From NCBI GenBank assembly GCA_026388315.1, contig JAPLKA010000084.1, positions 1-64,000 of the forward strand: a DNA stretch of 64,000 nt, given 5' to 3'. Made by a program: the position numbers and the translations under genes. Each line of letters opens with the position of its first letter. Position 1 is the stretch's first letter. This DNA is from Pseudomonadota bacterium (GTDB lineage: Bacteria; Desulfobacterota; Syntrophorhabdia; Syntrophorhabdales; Syntrophorhabdaceae). This document shows, one piece after another, positions 53,650 through 62,485 of this stretch. The notes beneath the pieces are model-generated. The model was not told where the DNA came from, ran no database searches, and saw only the letters and a list, made by a program, of their open reading frames with translations.

Positions 53650-54303
53650 TTAAAGCCTGAGCCATTTCGGCTCATCGAAGCGCTCTGTGGAGCGCAATAC
53701 CCTGCTTGCATAATTCCTGACATATTCATTCTTCAATGTCAGGGTGATTCTCCTGAAGTCCTCGTTATTGAAAAGCCGCCCGATATCTACAGGGTCCTTG
53801 AAGGTAAATTCCGCAATAATTTCGCTGAAACCGCCAAAGACAGTATTCCACCCGCCAGTCACCTCCACATAATCAATCTTTTGCATTGCCGGCAAGTGTT
53901 CATTGATGACAAAATCCGCATAGGCCTTTTTCATGCCGGGCATAATGTCATAATACTGGTTAAACTTCCAGACCCCCTTCTGTATCGTGTACTTCTCTCT
54001 TTTCACTGCTCCCGTGGGCTCATATACCGAGCTTTTGTAATTGTAAACAAACGACTTTAATTCAACTGTCAGATCCTTGAATCTCTTACTCGTAACAAAA
54101 GCTGTCAACTCTTCCAGCGCGTTACAGGCATATACCCCAAGCACTTTTGGTCCGAAACCGACTTCTACATAATATCCCCCAACCGGAATAAAACCCATGG
54201 CTGAGGTTTCGGGTATGTAGGTATCGGTCACAAATCGAGCATACTCATCCCCTTTGCCGTGAATAATATCCCAGTTCTGGATAAACAAGATGGACATGGG
54301 CAC
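53650..54303 (-). CDS. Duplicated ferredoxin-fold (dimeric alpha/beta barrel) protein
   Basis: A 217-aa protein with two similar halves. Half one is ILFIQNWDIIHGKGDEYARF, ETSAMGFIPVGGYYVEVGFG, TSKRFKDL; half two is KFNQYYDIMPGMKKAYADFV, IDYVEVTGGWNTVFGGFSEI, NEDFRRI. Each looks like a NIPSNAP/EthD-type ferredoxin-like unit, so the chain may fold as an intramolecular dimer. It is about 25 kDa, as is protein 3 of phenylphosphate synthase, but it has no CBS motifs. It sits between the molybdenum subunit and ppsA genes. Its function is unknown. Confidence 0.65.
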   Translation of the reverse strand: MPMSILFIQNWDIIHGKGDEYARFVTDTYIPETSAMGFIPVGGYYVEVGFGPKVLGVYACNALEELTAFVTSKRFKDLTVELKSFVYNYKSSVYEPTGAVKREKYTIQKGVWKFNQYYDIMPGMKKAYADFVINEHLPAMQKIDYVEVTGGWNTVFGGFSEIIAEFTFKDPVDIGRLFNNEDFRRITLTLKNEYVRNYASRVLRSTERFDEPKWLRL

Positions 54304-54309
54304 CTCCTT

Positions 54310-56661
54310 TCATTTTTTATTTTTTTCTCTTAATGCCATAAGCACACGTTCGGATGTGACGGGAAGCTCCTGTATCCTCACTCCTGTGGCGTCATAAACG
54401 GCATTTAATATAGCAGGGATCGTCGGCATGATTGCACCTTCACCGACTTCCTTTGCGCCAAAAGGACCGTTGGGCTCATTGCTCTCAATAATGATTGTTT
54501 TCACATTGGGCATATCAAGAGAAGTTGCTATCCGGTATTCTCCGAGTGTCGGGTTTGCCACCCTTCCCTTGTCATCAAACTTTATCTCTTCAAACAACGC
54601 TTCACCTAATCCCATAGAGAGAGAACCCTGCATCTGCCCTTCGACATTTGTACGGTTAATGGCAAAACCACAGTCATGGGCATCGGTCATATCGTCTACC
54701 GTAACCTTACCGGTTTCCATATCCACCGTAACTTCCACAATCTGAGCCGAGCACCCATAGGCAGGGGATGTCCCCACTGTGGCGCCCTTGTATTTTCCTC
54801 CCAACTCTCCCGGTTTATATGCACCACCTCCTACGACGACCCCTTTCTCGAGGTACGCAATGCGTGCCGCCTCTTCAAATGTCAGTTCATCCCCACCGGG
54901 CTGCTCAAGCCACCCCCGGTGTTCTTTGATGTAATTTGACCTGAGGGCGGAAAAATCAACTTTTCCTTTCTTGAAGAGAATAACCCCGTTTTTTATATCC
55001 ATATCCTCCACGGGGATTTTCATTTTTTCCGAAAGGACTTCCAGCACCTGCCGCTTAACATCTTCTGCTGCCTCTTTCACTGCATGACCGGACATGAGGG
55101 TCTGCCGCGATGAATAGGCCCCGAGGTCAATACCAAAATCAGTATCACCCGAAGACACCCTTACATCCTCGTACCGCACCCCAAGCGCCTCCGCTGCTAT
55201 CATAGTAAGAACCGTATCGGAGCCCTGCCCGATATCCGCTGCCGGAGTATAAAGATTTACTGTACCTCCGTCCTCTGAAAGCTTTATCATTGCCGTTGAA
55301 TGGAAGGTTTCCGAGCGGTAAATAGGAAATCCTGCACCGGATACGAAGAAACCGCATGCTACACCAATCCCTTTGCCCTTCGGGAGTTTGCCTTTCTTGT
55401 CTTTCCATCCCGAACCATCACGGATTGCCTCCAGACATTCCTTCATTCCCAGACTGCTCATGTTGAAATCATTGCAGGTCACATCACCTCTCTGCATGAT
55501 ATTCTTAAGCCTGAATTCAATAGGGTCCATGCCGAGTTCTTCCGCAATTACATCCAGTTGCTGCTCCCACGCCGCCCTCGCCGCAACGCCGCCGTGTCCG
55601 CGCTGTGCACCGTTGGCAGGTTTATTTGTGTATATTCTGTAACCGTCATATTTCATATTGGGAAGCTTGTAAGGTGCACCGAGAAGGGAACCTGCATAGT
55701 ATACCGTGGCAATGCCAAAGCTTGAATAGGCACCACCGTCGAGATAGCATGTATTCTTTAAGGCAATGAGGGTGCCGTCTTTTTTTACACCCGTTGTCAG
55801 CTCATGGAAAAACTGGTGACGTGCACGGCTATGCCAGAACACCTGCTCTCTGGTGAAACCCATTTTCACGGGTCTTCCCGTGCGCACGGAAAGAAGACAT
55901 GCAGAAAGTTCAAGTGTATTTGCCGACGCCTTCGGTCCAAAACCGCCGCCCACATAAGGCATTGTGACCCTTACTTTTCCTATCGGGATGCCAAGCACCA
56001 TTGAAACAGTCCGCTGAACATAATGAGGTGTCTGGGTAGACGAGTAAAGGGTAAGGTTCCCGGTGTAGTCATAGACGGCAACACAGGCCTGCGGTTCAAG
56101 AAAGGCCCCATCCTGTTTCTTATTTACAAATTTATCCGTTCTTATATAATCGCATCCCTTTAAGGCATCCTCAACGTTCCCGAACTCCTGATGAACCTCA
56201 GCGCCTATATTGTTCGGGTAATCATCGTGGATTGCCGGCGCCCCCTCTTTTATGGCTTCAAAGGGATCAAGAAGAATCGGCAGTTCTTCATACTCTACCT
56301 CTATCAATGAAACAGCCTCGAGGGCAGTCTCTAAATCTACTGCAGCTACAGCAGCGATTTCATCTCCCACATATCTGACTTTATCGAAACTAAACACAGT
56401 CTCATCGTATCTGGCAGGACTTACGCCGAATTTTACAGGACCTGCCTCCTGTGCAGTTACTACGTCCTTAACACCAATTAGCCTTTTTGCCTTTGATGTG
56501 TCGATATGCTTAATCTTTGCGTGTGCAAGGGGGCTCTGAAGAAGCGCCCCGTACAACATATTCGGCATGGAGAGGTCTGCGGCATAGCGCGCATCCCCTG
56601 TGACCTTTACACGGGCATCGACCTTGGGAAGCCTTGAATTTATCACATTAAAGTCCTTCAT
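54310..56661 (-). CDS. Molybdenum hydroxylase large subunit
   Basis: A 783-aa subunit of the xanthine dehydrogenase family that binds molybdopterin cytosine dinucleotide. Seen: an N-terminal hammerhead domain (LPKVDARVKVTGDARYAADL), YVGGGFGPKASANTLELSA, ANGAQRGHGGVAARAAWEQQ, ADIGQGSDTVLTMIAAEALG, SSGDTDFGIDLGAYSSRQTL and GPFGAKEVGEGAIMPTIPAI with the likely active-site Glu. Closest known functional types are 4-hydroxybenzoyl-CoA reductase and related aromatic hydroxylases. It forms a set with the 2Fe-2S and FAD subunits directly upstream. Confidence 0.88.
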   Translation of the reverse strand: MKDFNVINSRLPKVDARVKVTGDARYAADLSMPNMLYGALLQSPLAHAKIKHIDTSKAKRLIGVKDVVTAQEAGPVKFGVSPARYDETVFSFDKVRYVGDEIAAVAAVDLETALEAVSLIEVEYEELPILLDPFEAIKEGAPAIHDDYPNNIGAEVHQEFGNVEDALKGCDYIRTDKFVNKKQDGAFLEPQACVAVYDYTGNLTLYSSTQTPHYVQRTVSMVLGIPIGKVRVTMPYVGGGFGPKASANTLELSACLLSVRTGRPVKMGFTREQVFWHSRARHQFFHELTTGVKKDGTLIALKNTCYLDGGAYSSFGIATVYYAGSLLGAPYKLPNMKYDGYRIYTNKPANGAQRGHGGVAARAAWEQQLDVIAEELGMDPIEFRLKNIMQRGDVTCNDFNMSSLGMKECLEAIRDGSGWKDKKGKLPKGKGIGVACGFFVSGAGFPIYRSETFHSTAMIKLSEDGGTVNLYTPAADIGQGSDTVLTMIAAEALGVRYEDVRVSSGDTDFGIDLGAYSSRQTLMSGHAVKEAAEDVKRQVLEVLSEKMKIPVEDMDIKNGVILFKKGKVDFSALRSNYIKEHRGWLEQPGGDELTFEEAARIAYLEKGVVVGGGAYKPGELGGKYKGATVGTSPAYGCSAQIVEVTVDMETGKVTVDDMTDAHDCGFAINRTNVEGQMQGSLSMGLGEALFEEIKFDDKGRVANPTLGEYRIATSLDMPNVKTIIIESNEPNGPFGAKEVGEGAIMPTIPAILNAVYDATGVRIQELPVTSERVLMALREKNKK

Positions 56662-56680
56662 AATATGCTTTCCTCCTTGA

Positions 56681-57151
56681 TTATTTCTTCATGTTCTCCG
56701 ATGCAGCCTTCACAGCCTCTACGATCTTTTGATACCCTGTGCATCTGCAGAGATTGCCTGATATAGCCTCTCGAATCTCATATTCTGAAGGATCAGGATT
56801 TTTATCCAGAAGGCTTTTTGCCGAAAGAACCATCCCGGGGGTACAAAAACCACACTGAATAGCACCATGGTCTACAAAGGCCTGCTGGAGAGGATGGAGC
56901 GTCTGGCCCTCCGCAACCCCTTCAATTGTCGAAACCTGGCTGCCGTTTGCCTGGACGGCAAGGACCAGACAGGAATTCACGGGTCTTCCGTCAAGGATTA
57001 CCGTGCATGCGCCACAGTCCCCTATCCCGCATCCCTCTTTTGTTCCGAGCAGATTAAGGTCTTCTCTTAATACCTGGGCAAGGGTCTCGTTTGGGGCAAC
57101 AGCAATTTCATATTCTTTATTATTTACAAAAAGCGTTATAAGTTGTTTCAT
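56681..57151 (-). CDS. Molybdenum hydroxylase 2Fe-2S subunit
   Basis: A 156-aa protein with two 2Fe-2S clusters. The plant-type cluster uses cysteines in EGCGIGDCGACTVILDGRPV (about 41, 46, 49) and NSCLV (61). The second uses IQCGFCTPGM (100, 103) and GNLCRCTGYQ (135, 137). It moves electrons between the molybdenum centre and FAD. ATG 57151 has GAGG six bases before it, better than the upstream alternative at 57172. It lies between the FAD and molybdenum subunit genes. Confidence 0.93.
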   Translation of the reverse strand: MKQLITLFVNNKEYEIAVAPNETLAQVLREDLNLLGTKEGCGIGDCGACTVILDGRPVNSCLVLAVQANGSQVSTIEGVAEGQTLHPLQQAFVDHGAIQCGFCTPGMVLSAKSLLDKNPDPSEYEIREAISGNLCRCTGYQKIVEAVKAASENMKK

Positions 57152-57172
57152 CGCACACCTCTTTCTCCTCAA

Positions 57173-58051
57173 TTAGCCTTGGGCTTCTTTTACTGCAGCC
57201 AATAATGTCCTTTTTGTTAATACTTCCACCATTGCGCAACGATATTCAGCGCCGCCTCTGATGTCTGTAATAGGAGTACAGTCGGTTCCCGCAAGCCGGG
57301 CTGCCTTTTCTAAAAGCGCATCGGTGGGTTTTTCACCGATTAAAACCTTTTCTGCCGATACCGCGTGAATGGCTGTTGGTGCAACGGAGCTCAATATAAC
57401 TTTAGCATCTTTTATCACACCATCAGGACTATTCAGGGTAATCCTCGACGCCACTGCCACAATTGCTATCTCGAGGGACTTTCTGTGTCCTAATTTTATA
57501 TAGTCACTTCCTGTGAATGGCGGCATTTCATCGACTACAATCCTGCTTAATATCTCGTCCGGCCTCATTATGGTTGCACCGGGAGCCAGGAAAAAGTCAT
57601 CAAGGGCGACCTCTCTGATACCCTTCACGCTTTCCAGTTTTACCTTTGCACCCATTGCGAGAAGCGGAGGCGGAAGATCGGCTGCAGGCCGTGCAGTAAC
57701 TATATTTCCCCCTATGGTTGCCCTGTTCCTGATAAGGGGTGAGCCCAATGCCCTTGCTGCCTTAGCAAGAGAAGGGAGCCTTTTCCTGATAATTTCAAAC
57801 TCCGCTAACTTTGCCACAATGAGGTGAGCCCCGATAGAGATACTCCCGTTTACCGGCCCTATTTCAGACAGCCCCGAAACCTTTGCAATGCTTACGAGGT
57901 ACCTGGGTGAAAGTAAGCCTTTTTTCATATTTACCAGGATATCTGTCCCGCCTGCGATGATTTTTGCATTGCTATTCAAATCCGACATGATTTTACATGC
58001 TTCAGACATATCCCTCGGCTCGTAATAAACAAATTTTGGTAATATAAGCAT
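57173..58051 (-). CDS. Molybdenum hydroxylase FAD-binding subunit
   Basis: A 292-aa flavoprotein of the CO dehydrogenase CutM/XDHB type: AKIIAGGTDILVNMKKG and RNRATIGGNIVTARPAAD bind FAD; the C-terminal CO_deh_flav_C domain follows from about 180. In 4-hydroxybenzoyl-CoA reductase the equivalent subunit has an extra loop of about 40 residues with four cysteines for a 4Fe-4S cluster, placed just after the second motif. That loop is absent here and only three scattered cysteines occur in the whole protein. It is therefore an ordinary hydroxylase-type flavin subunit. Confidence 0.88.
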   Translation of the reverse strand: MLILPKFVYYEPRDMSEACKIMSDLNSNAKIIAGGTDILVNMKKGLLSPRYLVSIAKVSGLSEIGPVNGSISIGAHLIVAKLAEFEIIRKRLPSLAKAARALGSPLIRNRATIGGNIVTARPAADLPPPLLAMGAKVKLESVKGIREVALDDFFLAPGATIMRPDEILSRIVVDEMPPFTGSDYIKLGHRKSLEIAIVAVASRITLNSPDGVIKDAKVILSSVAPTAIHAVSAEKVLIGEKPTDALLEKAARLAGTDCTPITDIRGGAEYRCAMVEVLTKRTLLAAVKEAQG

Positions 58052-58078
58052 CCAAGCCTCCTTTAAAACTTAAATTAA

Positions 58079-59296
58079 TTATCCAAACAGCTTCAAACCT
58101 GCATCAACTAATGCCTGAGCAAAAAGGGTTTCTTCAATGTTTGCATCAACCTCTATAACTTCAACCTCAGGCTTCAAGCCTTTTTTTAATTCGTCCACAA
58201 ATATCCTGTCTTCTTCAGGATCATATGTTGCGCTCCCCGGTATATCAAAATTGGTCCAGCCCTTTAGCGGAATTACAACCTTTACCGGTCCTTTCGACTT
58301 GTTCAGTTTTTCCGTAAAGGCGGCTGCAGCCCTTCTGAGTTCGTCAGGGGAAGCCCTGAGCCATGTGCGGAACCTGTCAAGATCATACTTCTTGCGCGCT
58401 TTGTGATCGTCAGTGTACCTGGATTTGGGAGGAGTAACATAGTTTATCCCGCCGGTGGAGATAATCTGCGGGATACCAACTTTTCCTGCTGCCTCCATAC
58501 GATTTGGTCCGGCATCCTTCATACCGCCAACAAGATGCTCAATAACACCGCCGGGGGCAAGGTCTATCACCCCGTCAAAAAATCCTTGTTCAATCATGAT
58601 CTCCATAGCCTTATCGCTGATCCCTGCCGCAGAAAAACCTATAACCTGATACCCCTTTTCCTCGAGCATTGCCCTCATAGTGCTCGCACACTTTTCAACA
58701 GGGCTCAGCATCGTAATGGCAATGGCCTTCTTCTTTTCAGCTTCCCCTTTCGTTTGGATTGGAGTGACCTCAGCCATAGCACATACCGCATGAACTCCCC
58801 TGTCTATTACATTTTTGAGAATATCGCTCAACCCTGATATTTCTATCACAGAATGCATAAGGGATATATCGCCAACATCAATATACCTGGTTGACATGCC
58901 CGGCAAGGCAGCCGTTGCGGATATCATAAGCTTGGGGACTCCAAAGGGAAGTGCCCTCATCACGTCCGTTGCCATCAGGGAGCCGGTGGAACCACCAATA
59001 CCAATGATCCCGTCAAGCTTCCCTTCTTTCCGCATACTCAATGCTATAACTTGCGCACCCTTTGTCATGATTGCAGTGTTCTTTGCCCTTTCCCCGGATG
59101 CAAGGATCTCTTCAAAACTGCTTCCTCCTGCTTTCGCTACTTCCTGAGGGGGGATATCGGCCTTCATGTCTTCTGCCAGCCTCATGGACATATCGAGAAT
59201 CACGGGTAATTTACCAAGTTCTTTTATCCTGTCTCTCAAATAAAACGTTTCCACTCCCTTTGTATCGAGGGTAGAGACGATCAGTATCGTTTTCAC
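58079..59296 (-). CDS. Tm-1-like ATP-binding protein (UPF0261), copy 2
   Basis: A 405-aa paralogue of the protein at 49238. LIVSTLDTKGVETFYLRDRI, DGIIGIGGSTGSLMATDVMR, MRALPFGVPKLMISATAALP and RGVHAVCAMAEV align with it throughout. The C-terminal half has GFSAAGISDKAMEIMIEQGF and VIPLKGWTNFDIPG. It starts four bases before the stop of the ligase gene, so the two are coupled. Keeping two different copies in one cluster suggests a heteromer or two related steps. Confidence 0.85.
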   Translation of the reverse strand: MKTILIVSTLDTKGVETFYLRDRIKELGKLPVILDMSMRLAEDMKADIPPQEVAKAGGSSFEEILASGERAKNTAIMTKGAQVIALSMRKEGKLDGIIGIGGSTGSLMATDVMRALPFGVPKLMISATAALPGMSTRYIDVGDISLMHSVIEISGLSDILKNVIDRGVHAVCAMAEVTPIQTKGEAEKKKAIAITMLSPVEKCASTMRAMLEEKGYQVIGFSAAGISDKAMEIMIEQGFFDGVIDLAPGGVIEHLVGGMKDAGPNRMEAAGKVGIPQIISTGGINYVTPPKSRYTDDHKARKKYDLDRFRTWLRASPDELRRAAAAFTEKLNKSKGPVKVVIPLKGWTNFDIPGSATYDPEEDRIFVDELKKGLKPEVEVIEVDANIEETLFAQALVDAGLKLFG

Positions 59297-60945
59297 TGTT
59301 GTCCTCCGGCCACCTTCTTCTCGATGTCACTTTTGAGCACCTTCTTGTCCACTTTGCCGGAGTCTCCCACGGTGGGAAGGGCACTAACAATTTCGAGCCT
59401 CTCGGGAAGTTTGAAGGCGGCAAGTTTTTTCTTTTTCAGGAAGGAAACCATTTCGTCTTTTGAGAGGGTCTGGCCGCCCTTGAGAACCACATAGGCACAG
59501 GCCCGCTCGCCCATCTCCCTGTCGGGGTAACCTACAATCGCAACATTTGCAATCTTCGGATGTTCATTCAGAATGCCTTCGATTTCAGCGGGGTATATGT
59601 TCTGACCGCCCCTGATAATCATATCTTTCGATCTGCCCATTATCCAGAGACAGCCGTCCTCTGCCCTTACAATATCGCCGGTTGTGGTCCATCCAGTCTC
59701 ATCGAATACGGGAGCCGTCGATTCAGGATCGCGGTAATACCCTGCCGGCGCATGTGGTCCCCGGAACCATAATTGACCGGGTTGTCCGTCGGGAACCTCT
59801 TTTCCGTTATCATCGAGGAGTCTTACTTTGTTGCCGGGCAGCATCCTCCCCACAGTCCTGCGCCTTATTTGGCCCGGATCATCGATAGTACAACCGGATA
59901 CAGAACCCACATCCTGAGTGCCCAGATCACTGGTAATGGTGGCCTGAAACCTTTGTTCCGCCTCTTCGGCCACCTGCGGTGGCAGATATCCTCCGGCAGA
60001 GCGGATGAACCGGAGCGAGCTCAGATCATACTTCTTTTCATCCACTTCCAGCATACGCACCAGATGGGTCGGCACCACACCGATGGCCGTTGCCTTTTCT
60101 TTCTCTATCAACTTTAGAGCCCCTTCGGGATCAAACTCCTCCATCATTACGGTCTTTGCGCCTACCAGCGGTGCGGCAAAGTACGTCAGCGTCCCCGCTG
60201 CCCCTCCCGCATGGGGCGCAATCGCCACCGCGATATCATTTTTTGTCAGTTTCCAGATATCGACCCGCGCCTTTGACGTGCATATCCTCGACGCCTCGGG
60301 CCACTCCACCAGCTTCGGCAAACCTGTGGTACCTGTGGTGCTGGTCAGCAGACCGACGTCGGAATAGGGACTGAACTTTCTGTTATCGAGTTCTTTATAT
60401 TTCGATTCGTCAATATCCTGGTTCGCGAGTTTGATCAGAGAGGAGGTCCCTTCAGGTGCATCAGCCGGAACTTCCTCATCAAAGAGAAAGAAGTTTTTCA
60501 GATAGGGAGCGGTCTTTTTCAACTCCCTGTACATTTCAAGATAATTGAATTTTCGGTAAACATGAGGAATAGCAACGGCCACAGCCTCTGTCCGTTCTAC
60601 CATATAGGTCAGTTCCTTTTCCCTCAGATAGGGGTAGACAGTAAGAGAAATCAAACCGGCACGTTCGGCAGCGATACGGGCGATGAACCCGTACACGCTG
60701 TTGGGGGCTTGAATGATAATCCGTGCATCCTTGGGAATGCCCATGCTCACCCATGCATAGGCAAGATTATTAAGGAGTCTCCAGGCCTGTTTCCACGTCA
60801 CCCGATAGGTCGAGTCTACGAGAGCCTCGTTGTCGCCATATTCGAGGGCGTTTCTTCGCCAGAAATCAGAAAAGACTTCGTCAGTCCAATAGCCATCTCT
60901 CTTAAATTCGCTAATCATCTCATCTGTATATCGTATCGGTCTCAT
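59293..60945 (-). CDS. Acyl-adenylate-forming ligase, aryl-CoA ligase-like
   Basis: A 550-aa ANL-superfamily enzyme. The AMP/phosphate loop is TSTTGTTGLPKLVEWPEA (P-loop region about 208-225), then AIAPHAGGAAGTLTYFAAPL, TTGDIVRAEDGCLWIMGRSK with DMIIRGGQNIYPAEIE, and a terminal GKVDKKVLK lysine. The overall pattern is near 2,3-dihydroxybenzoate-AMP and hydroxybenzoate-CoA ligases. In this cluster it probably activates a hydroxylated aromatic acid made by the UbiD enzyme to its CoA thioester, though a purely adenylating role is possible. Confidence 0.85.
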   Translation of the reverse strand: MRPIRYTDEMISEFKRDGYWTDEVFSDFWRRNALEYGDNEALVDSTYRVTWKQAWRLLNNLAYAWVSMGIPKDARIIIQAPNSVYGFIARIAAERAGLISLTVYPYLREKELTYMVERTEAVAVAIPHVYRKFNYLEMYRELKKTAPYLKNFFLFDEEVPADAPEGTSSLIKLANQDIDESKYKELDNRKFSPYSDVGLLTSTTGTTGLPKLVEWPEASRICTSKARVDIWKLTKNDIAVAIAPHAGGAAGTLTYFAAPLVGAKTVMMEEFDPEGALKLIEKEKATAIGVVPTHLVRMLEVDEKKYDLSSLRFIRSAGGYLPPQVAEEAEQRFQATITSDLGTQDVGSVSGCTIDDPGQIRRRTVGRMLPGNKVRLLDDNGKEVPDGQPGQLWFRGPHAPAGYYRDPESTAPVFDETGWTTTGDIVRAEDGCLWIMGRSKDMIIRGGQNIYPAEIEGILNEHPKIANVAIVGYPDREMGERACAYVVLKGGQTLSKDEMVSFLKKKKLAAFKLPERLEIVSALPTVGDSGKVDKKVLKSDIEKKVAGGQQ

Positions 60946-60962
60946 AGCGTTCCCCTTTATTT

Positions 60963-61030
60963 TCGTGAATAGCCGTTAGTGAATAGTGAATAGTTTGAAA
61001 CATTTTTTATGCAGGCGACCACTGTTCACT
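60963..61030. repeat. ATTCACT short-repeat block 4
   Basis: TTAGTGAATAGTGAATAG faces ACTGTTCACTGAAT between the ubiD and ligase genes. It matches the blocks at 22271, 27345 and 40666 and may fold in the operon transcript. Confidence 0.6.
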
Positions 61031-61043
61031 GAATTTGCTATCC

Positions 61044-62450
61044 TTACAACCCCAACTCTGCCCAGCGGGATTGTACTTTTTTTACAATTTCAGGATCGAG
61101 CTCGATTGGTATGGGCTTTTCTTTCCATTCGTACGGGATAGTTGCATCAATGATAAGTCTGCCCGTTATATCTCTCGCATCAATCGGCAGCGATGGATCG
61201 AGCGGTGTTGAACGACCCCTTTTGATTACCTGACAGCGGTTCGGCTGAAACCGGAAACTGAGGGCGTAAAGGACCCGGGGGATGTCCCATGGATCTATAT
61301 CCTCATCCACAATGATTACCGTCTTCAGGCCATAGGCACCCATTTCAGTCGATATAGCGGCAGTACCGACCTGGTCAACATGGCCCGGATACATCTGCTT
61401 CACCGAGATGATAGCCAGAAACCTTCCTGATCCTTCCGGAGGACAGTAGACGGCTTTAATGCCTGGAATCTTCATATCGGTAAGCTGTTGCCAGAGCGTA
61501 GCGCCATAGGTGAGGGCCATCGTCATATGTGTATCCGTTACTGCACGGCCCACTGTTGTACCCCAGAAAATAGGATTATTCCTATATGTAACGCATTTAA
61601 CACTGATGAAATTCCGGTCATCTGTCCCCACACCTGAGTAATATCCTGTATATTCTCCGAAGGGTCCTTCAGCCATAAATTTTTTGGGGTCTACTTCGCC
61701 TTCAACCACGATTTCAGCGTGCGCGGGTATCGGAAGGTCAACTGTTTCACCCTTTACAACCTCTATTGGCTCTCCACGGACAGCGCCGGCAAAGTCATAC
61801 TCTGATGTAAAAGCTGATATACGCGCGGCGCCTACCAAGAAGAGAAGCGGGTCAGACCCAACAATATCGGCTACCGGCATGGGCTTCCCCATAGCTGCAT
61901 ATTTCTTCAGCATGATATCCGCATGTTTACCCTTGATAAACTGAGTGCCTAAATGATTTTTATCAAGAAGCTGCGCTCTGTAAGTTCCGAGATTCACCCA
62001 GCCAGTTTCAGGGTCTTTGGAAATAATAAAATGAGCAGTTCCAAAAAATCTGCCGCCATCTTTTGGGTAAAATTTGGGAACAGGAAATTTGAAAAGGTCA
62101 ATATCATCGCCCTTCATGATATTCTGTTTACAGGGAGCCTGAGATCTGTCCACGAATTTCGGTGGCACCGGGGTTTTACCCTTCTCTACCCAGAACCTCA
62201 TGAGATCCACAAGGCTTGATTTTATAGGTGCACCCATGATCAACGAAAGTCTTTCAGTGGTTGTGCAGACACTGGTGATGACAGGCGAACTGTACCCCTT
62301 CACGTTCTCAAAGAGCAATGCCGGCCCGCTTTTTTCCTCATTGAGCTTTGCAATATGGGACAATTCGAGATTCCAGTCTACTTCAGCCTTGACTTTCTTG
62401 AGTTGTCCCTCCTTTTCCGCTGCTTGAATAAAATCCCTCATGTCTTTCAT
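61044..62450 (-). CDS. UbiD-family (de)carboxylase
   Basis: A 468-aa prenyl-FMN enzyme that adds or removes a carboxyl group on an aromatic or alpha,beta-unsaturated substrate. Key regions: GPALLFENVKGYSSPVITSV at the N-terminus, WVNLGTYRAQLLDKNHLG near 150, AEGPFGEYTGYYSGVG with the catalytic Glu pair region, and VDEDIDPWDIPRVLYALSFR. The start ATG 62450 has GGAGG seven bases upstream. It is the first gene after the LysR-controlled promoter. Relatives include phenylphosphate carboxylase subunits and hydroxyarylate decarboxylases; direction and substrate are inferred from context. Confidence 0.92.
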   Translation of the reverse strand: MKDMRDFIQAAEKEGQLKKVKAEVDWNLELSHIAKLNEEKSGPALLFENVKGYSSPVITSVCTTTERLSLIMGAPIKSSLVDLMRFWVEKGKTPVPPKFVDRSQAPCKQNIMKGDDIDLFKFPVPKFYPKDGGRFFGTAHFIISKDPETGWVNLGTYRAQLLDKNHLGTQFIKGKHADIMLKKYAAMGKPMPVADIVGSDPLLFLVGAARISAFTSEYDFAGAVRGEPIEVVKGETVDLPIPAHAEIVVEGEVDPKKFMAEGPFGEYTGYYSGVGTDDRNFISVKCVTYRNNPIFWGTTVGRAVTDTHMTMALTYGATLWQQLTDMKIPGIKAVYCPPEGSGRFLAIISVKQMYPGHVDQVGTAAISTEMGAYGLKTVIIVDEDIDPWDIPRVLYALSFRFQPNRCQVIKRGRSTPLDPSLPIDARDITGRLIIDATIPYEWKEKPIPIELDPEIVKKVQSRWAELGL

Positions 62451-62485
62451 GAATAGGCCTCCTATTAAATTTTCTGTATGTTAGA

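Noticed and set aside
54310-58051. Calling the molybdenum enzyme 4-hydroxybenzoyl-CoA reductase (hcrABC)
   Set aside because: The flavin subunit lacks the cysteine-rich 4Fe-4S insertion, so only a general molybdenum hydroxylase call is safe.
61044-62450. Calling the UbiD protein phenylphosphate carboxylase
   Set aside because: The known carboxylase has four different subunits including two UbiD-like ones; only one UbiD protein is present here.
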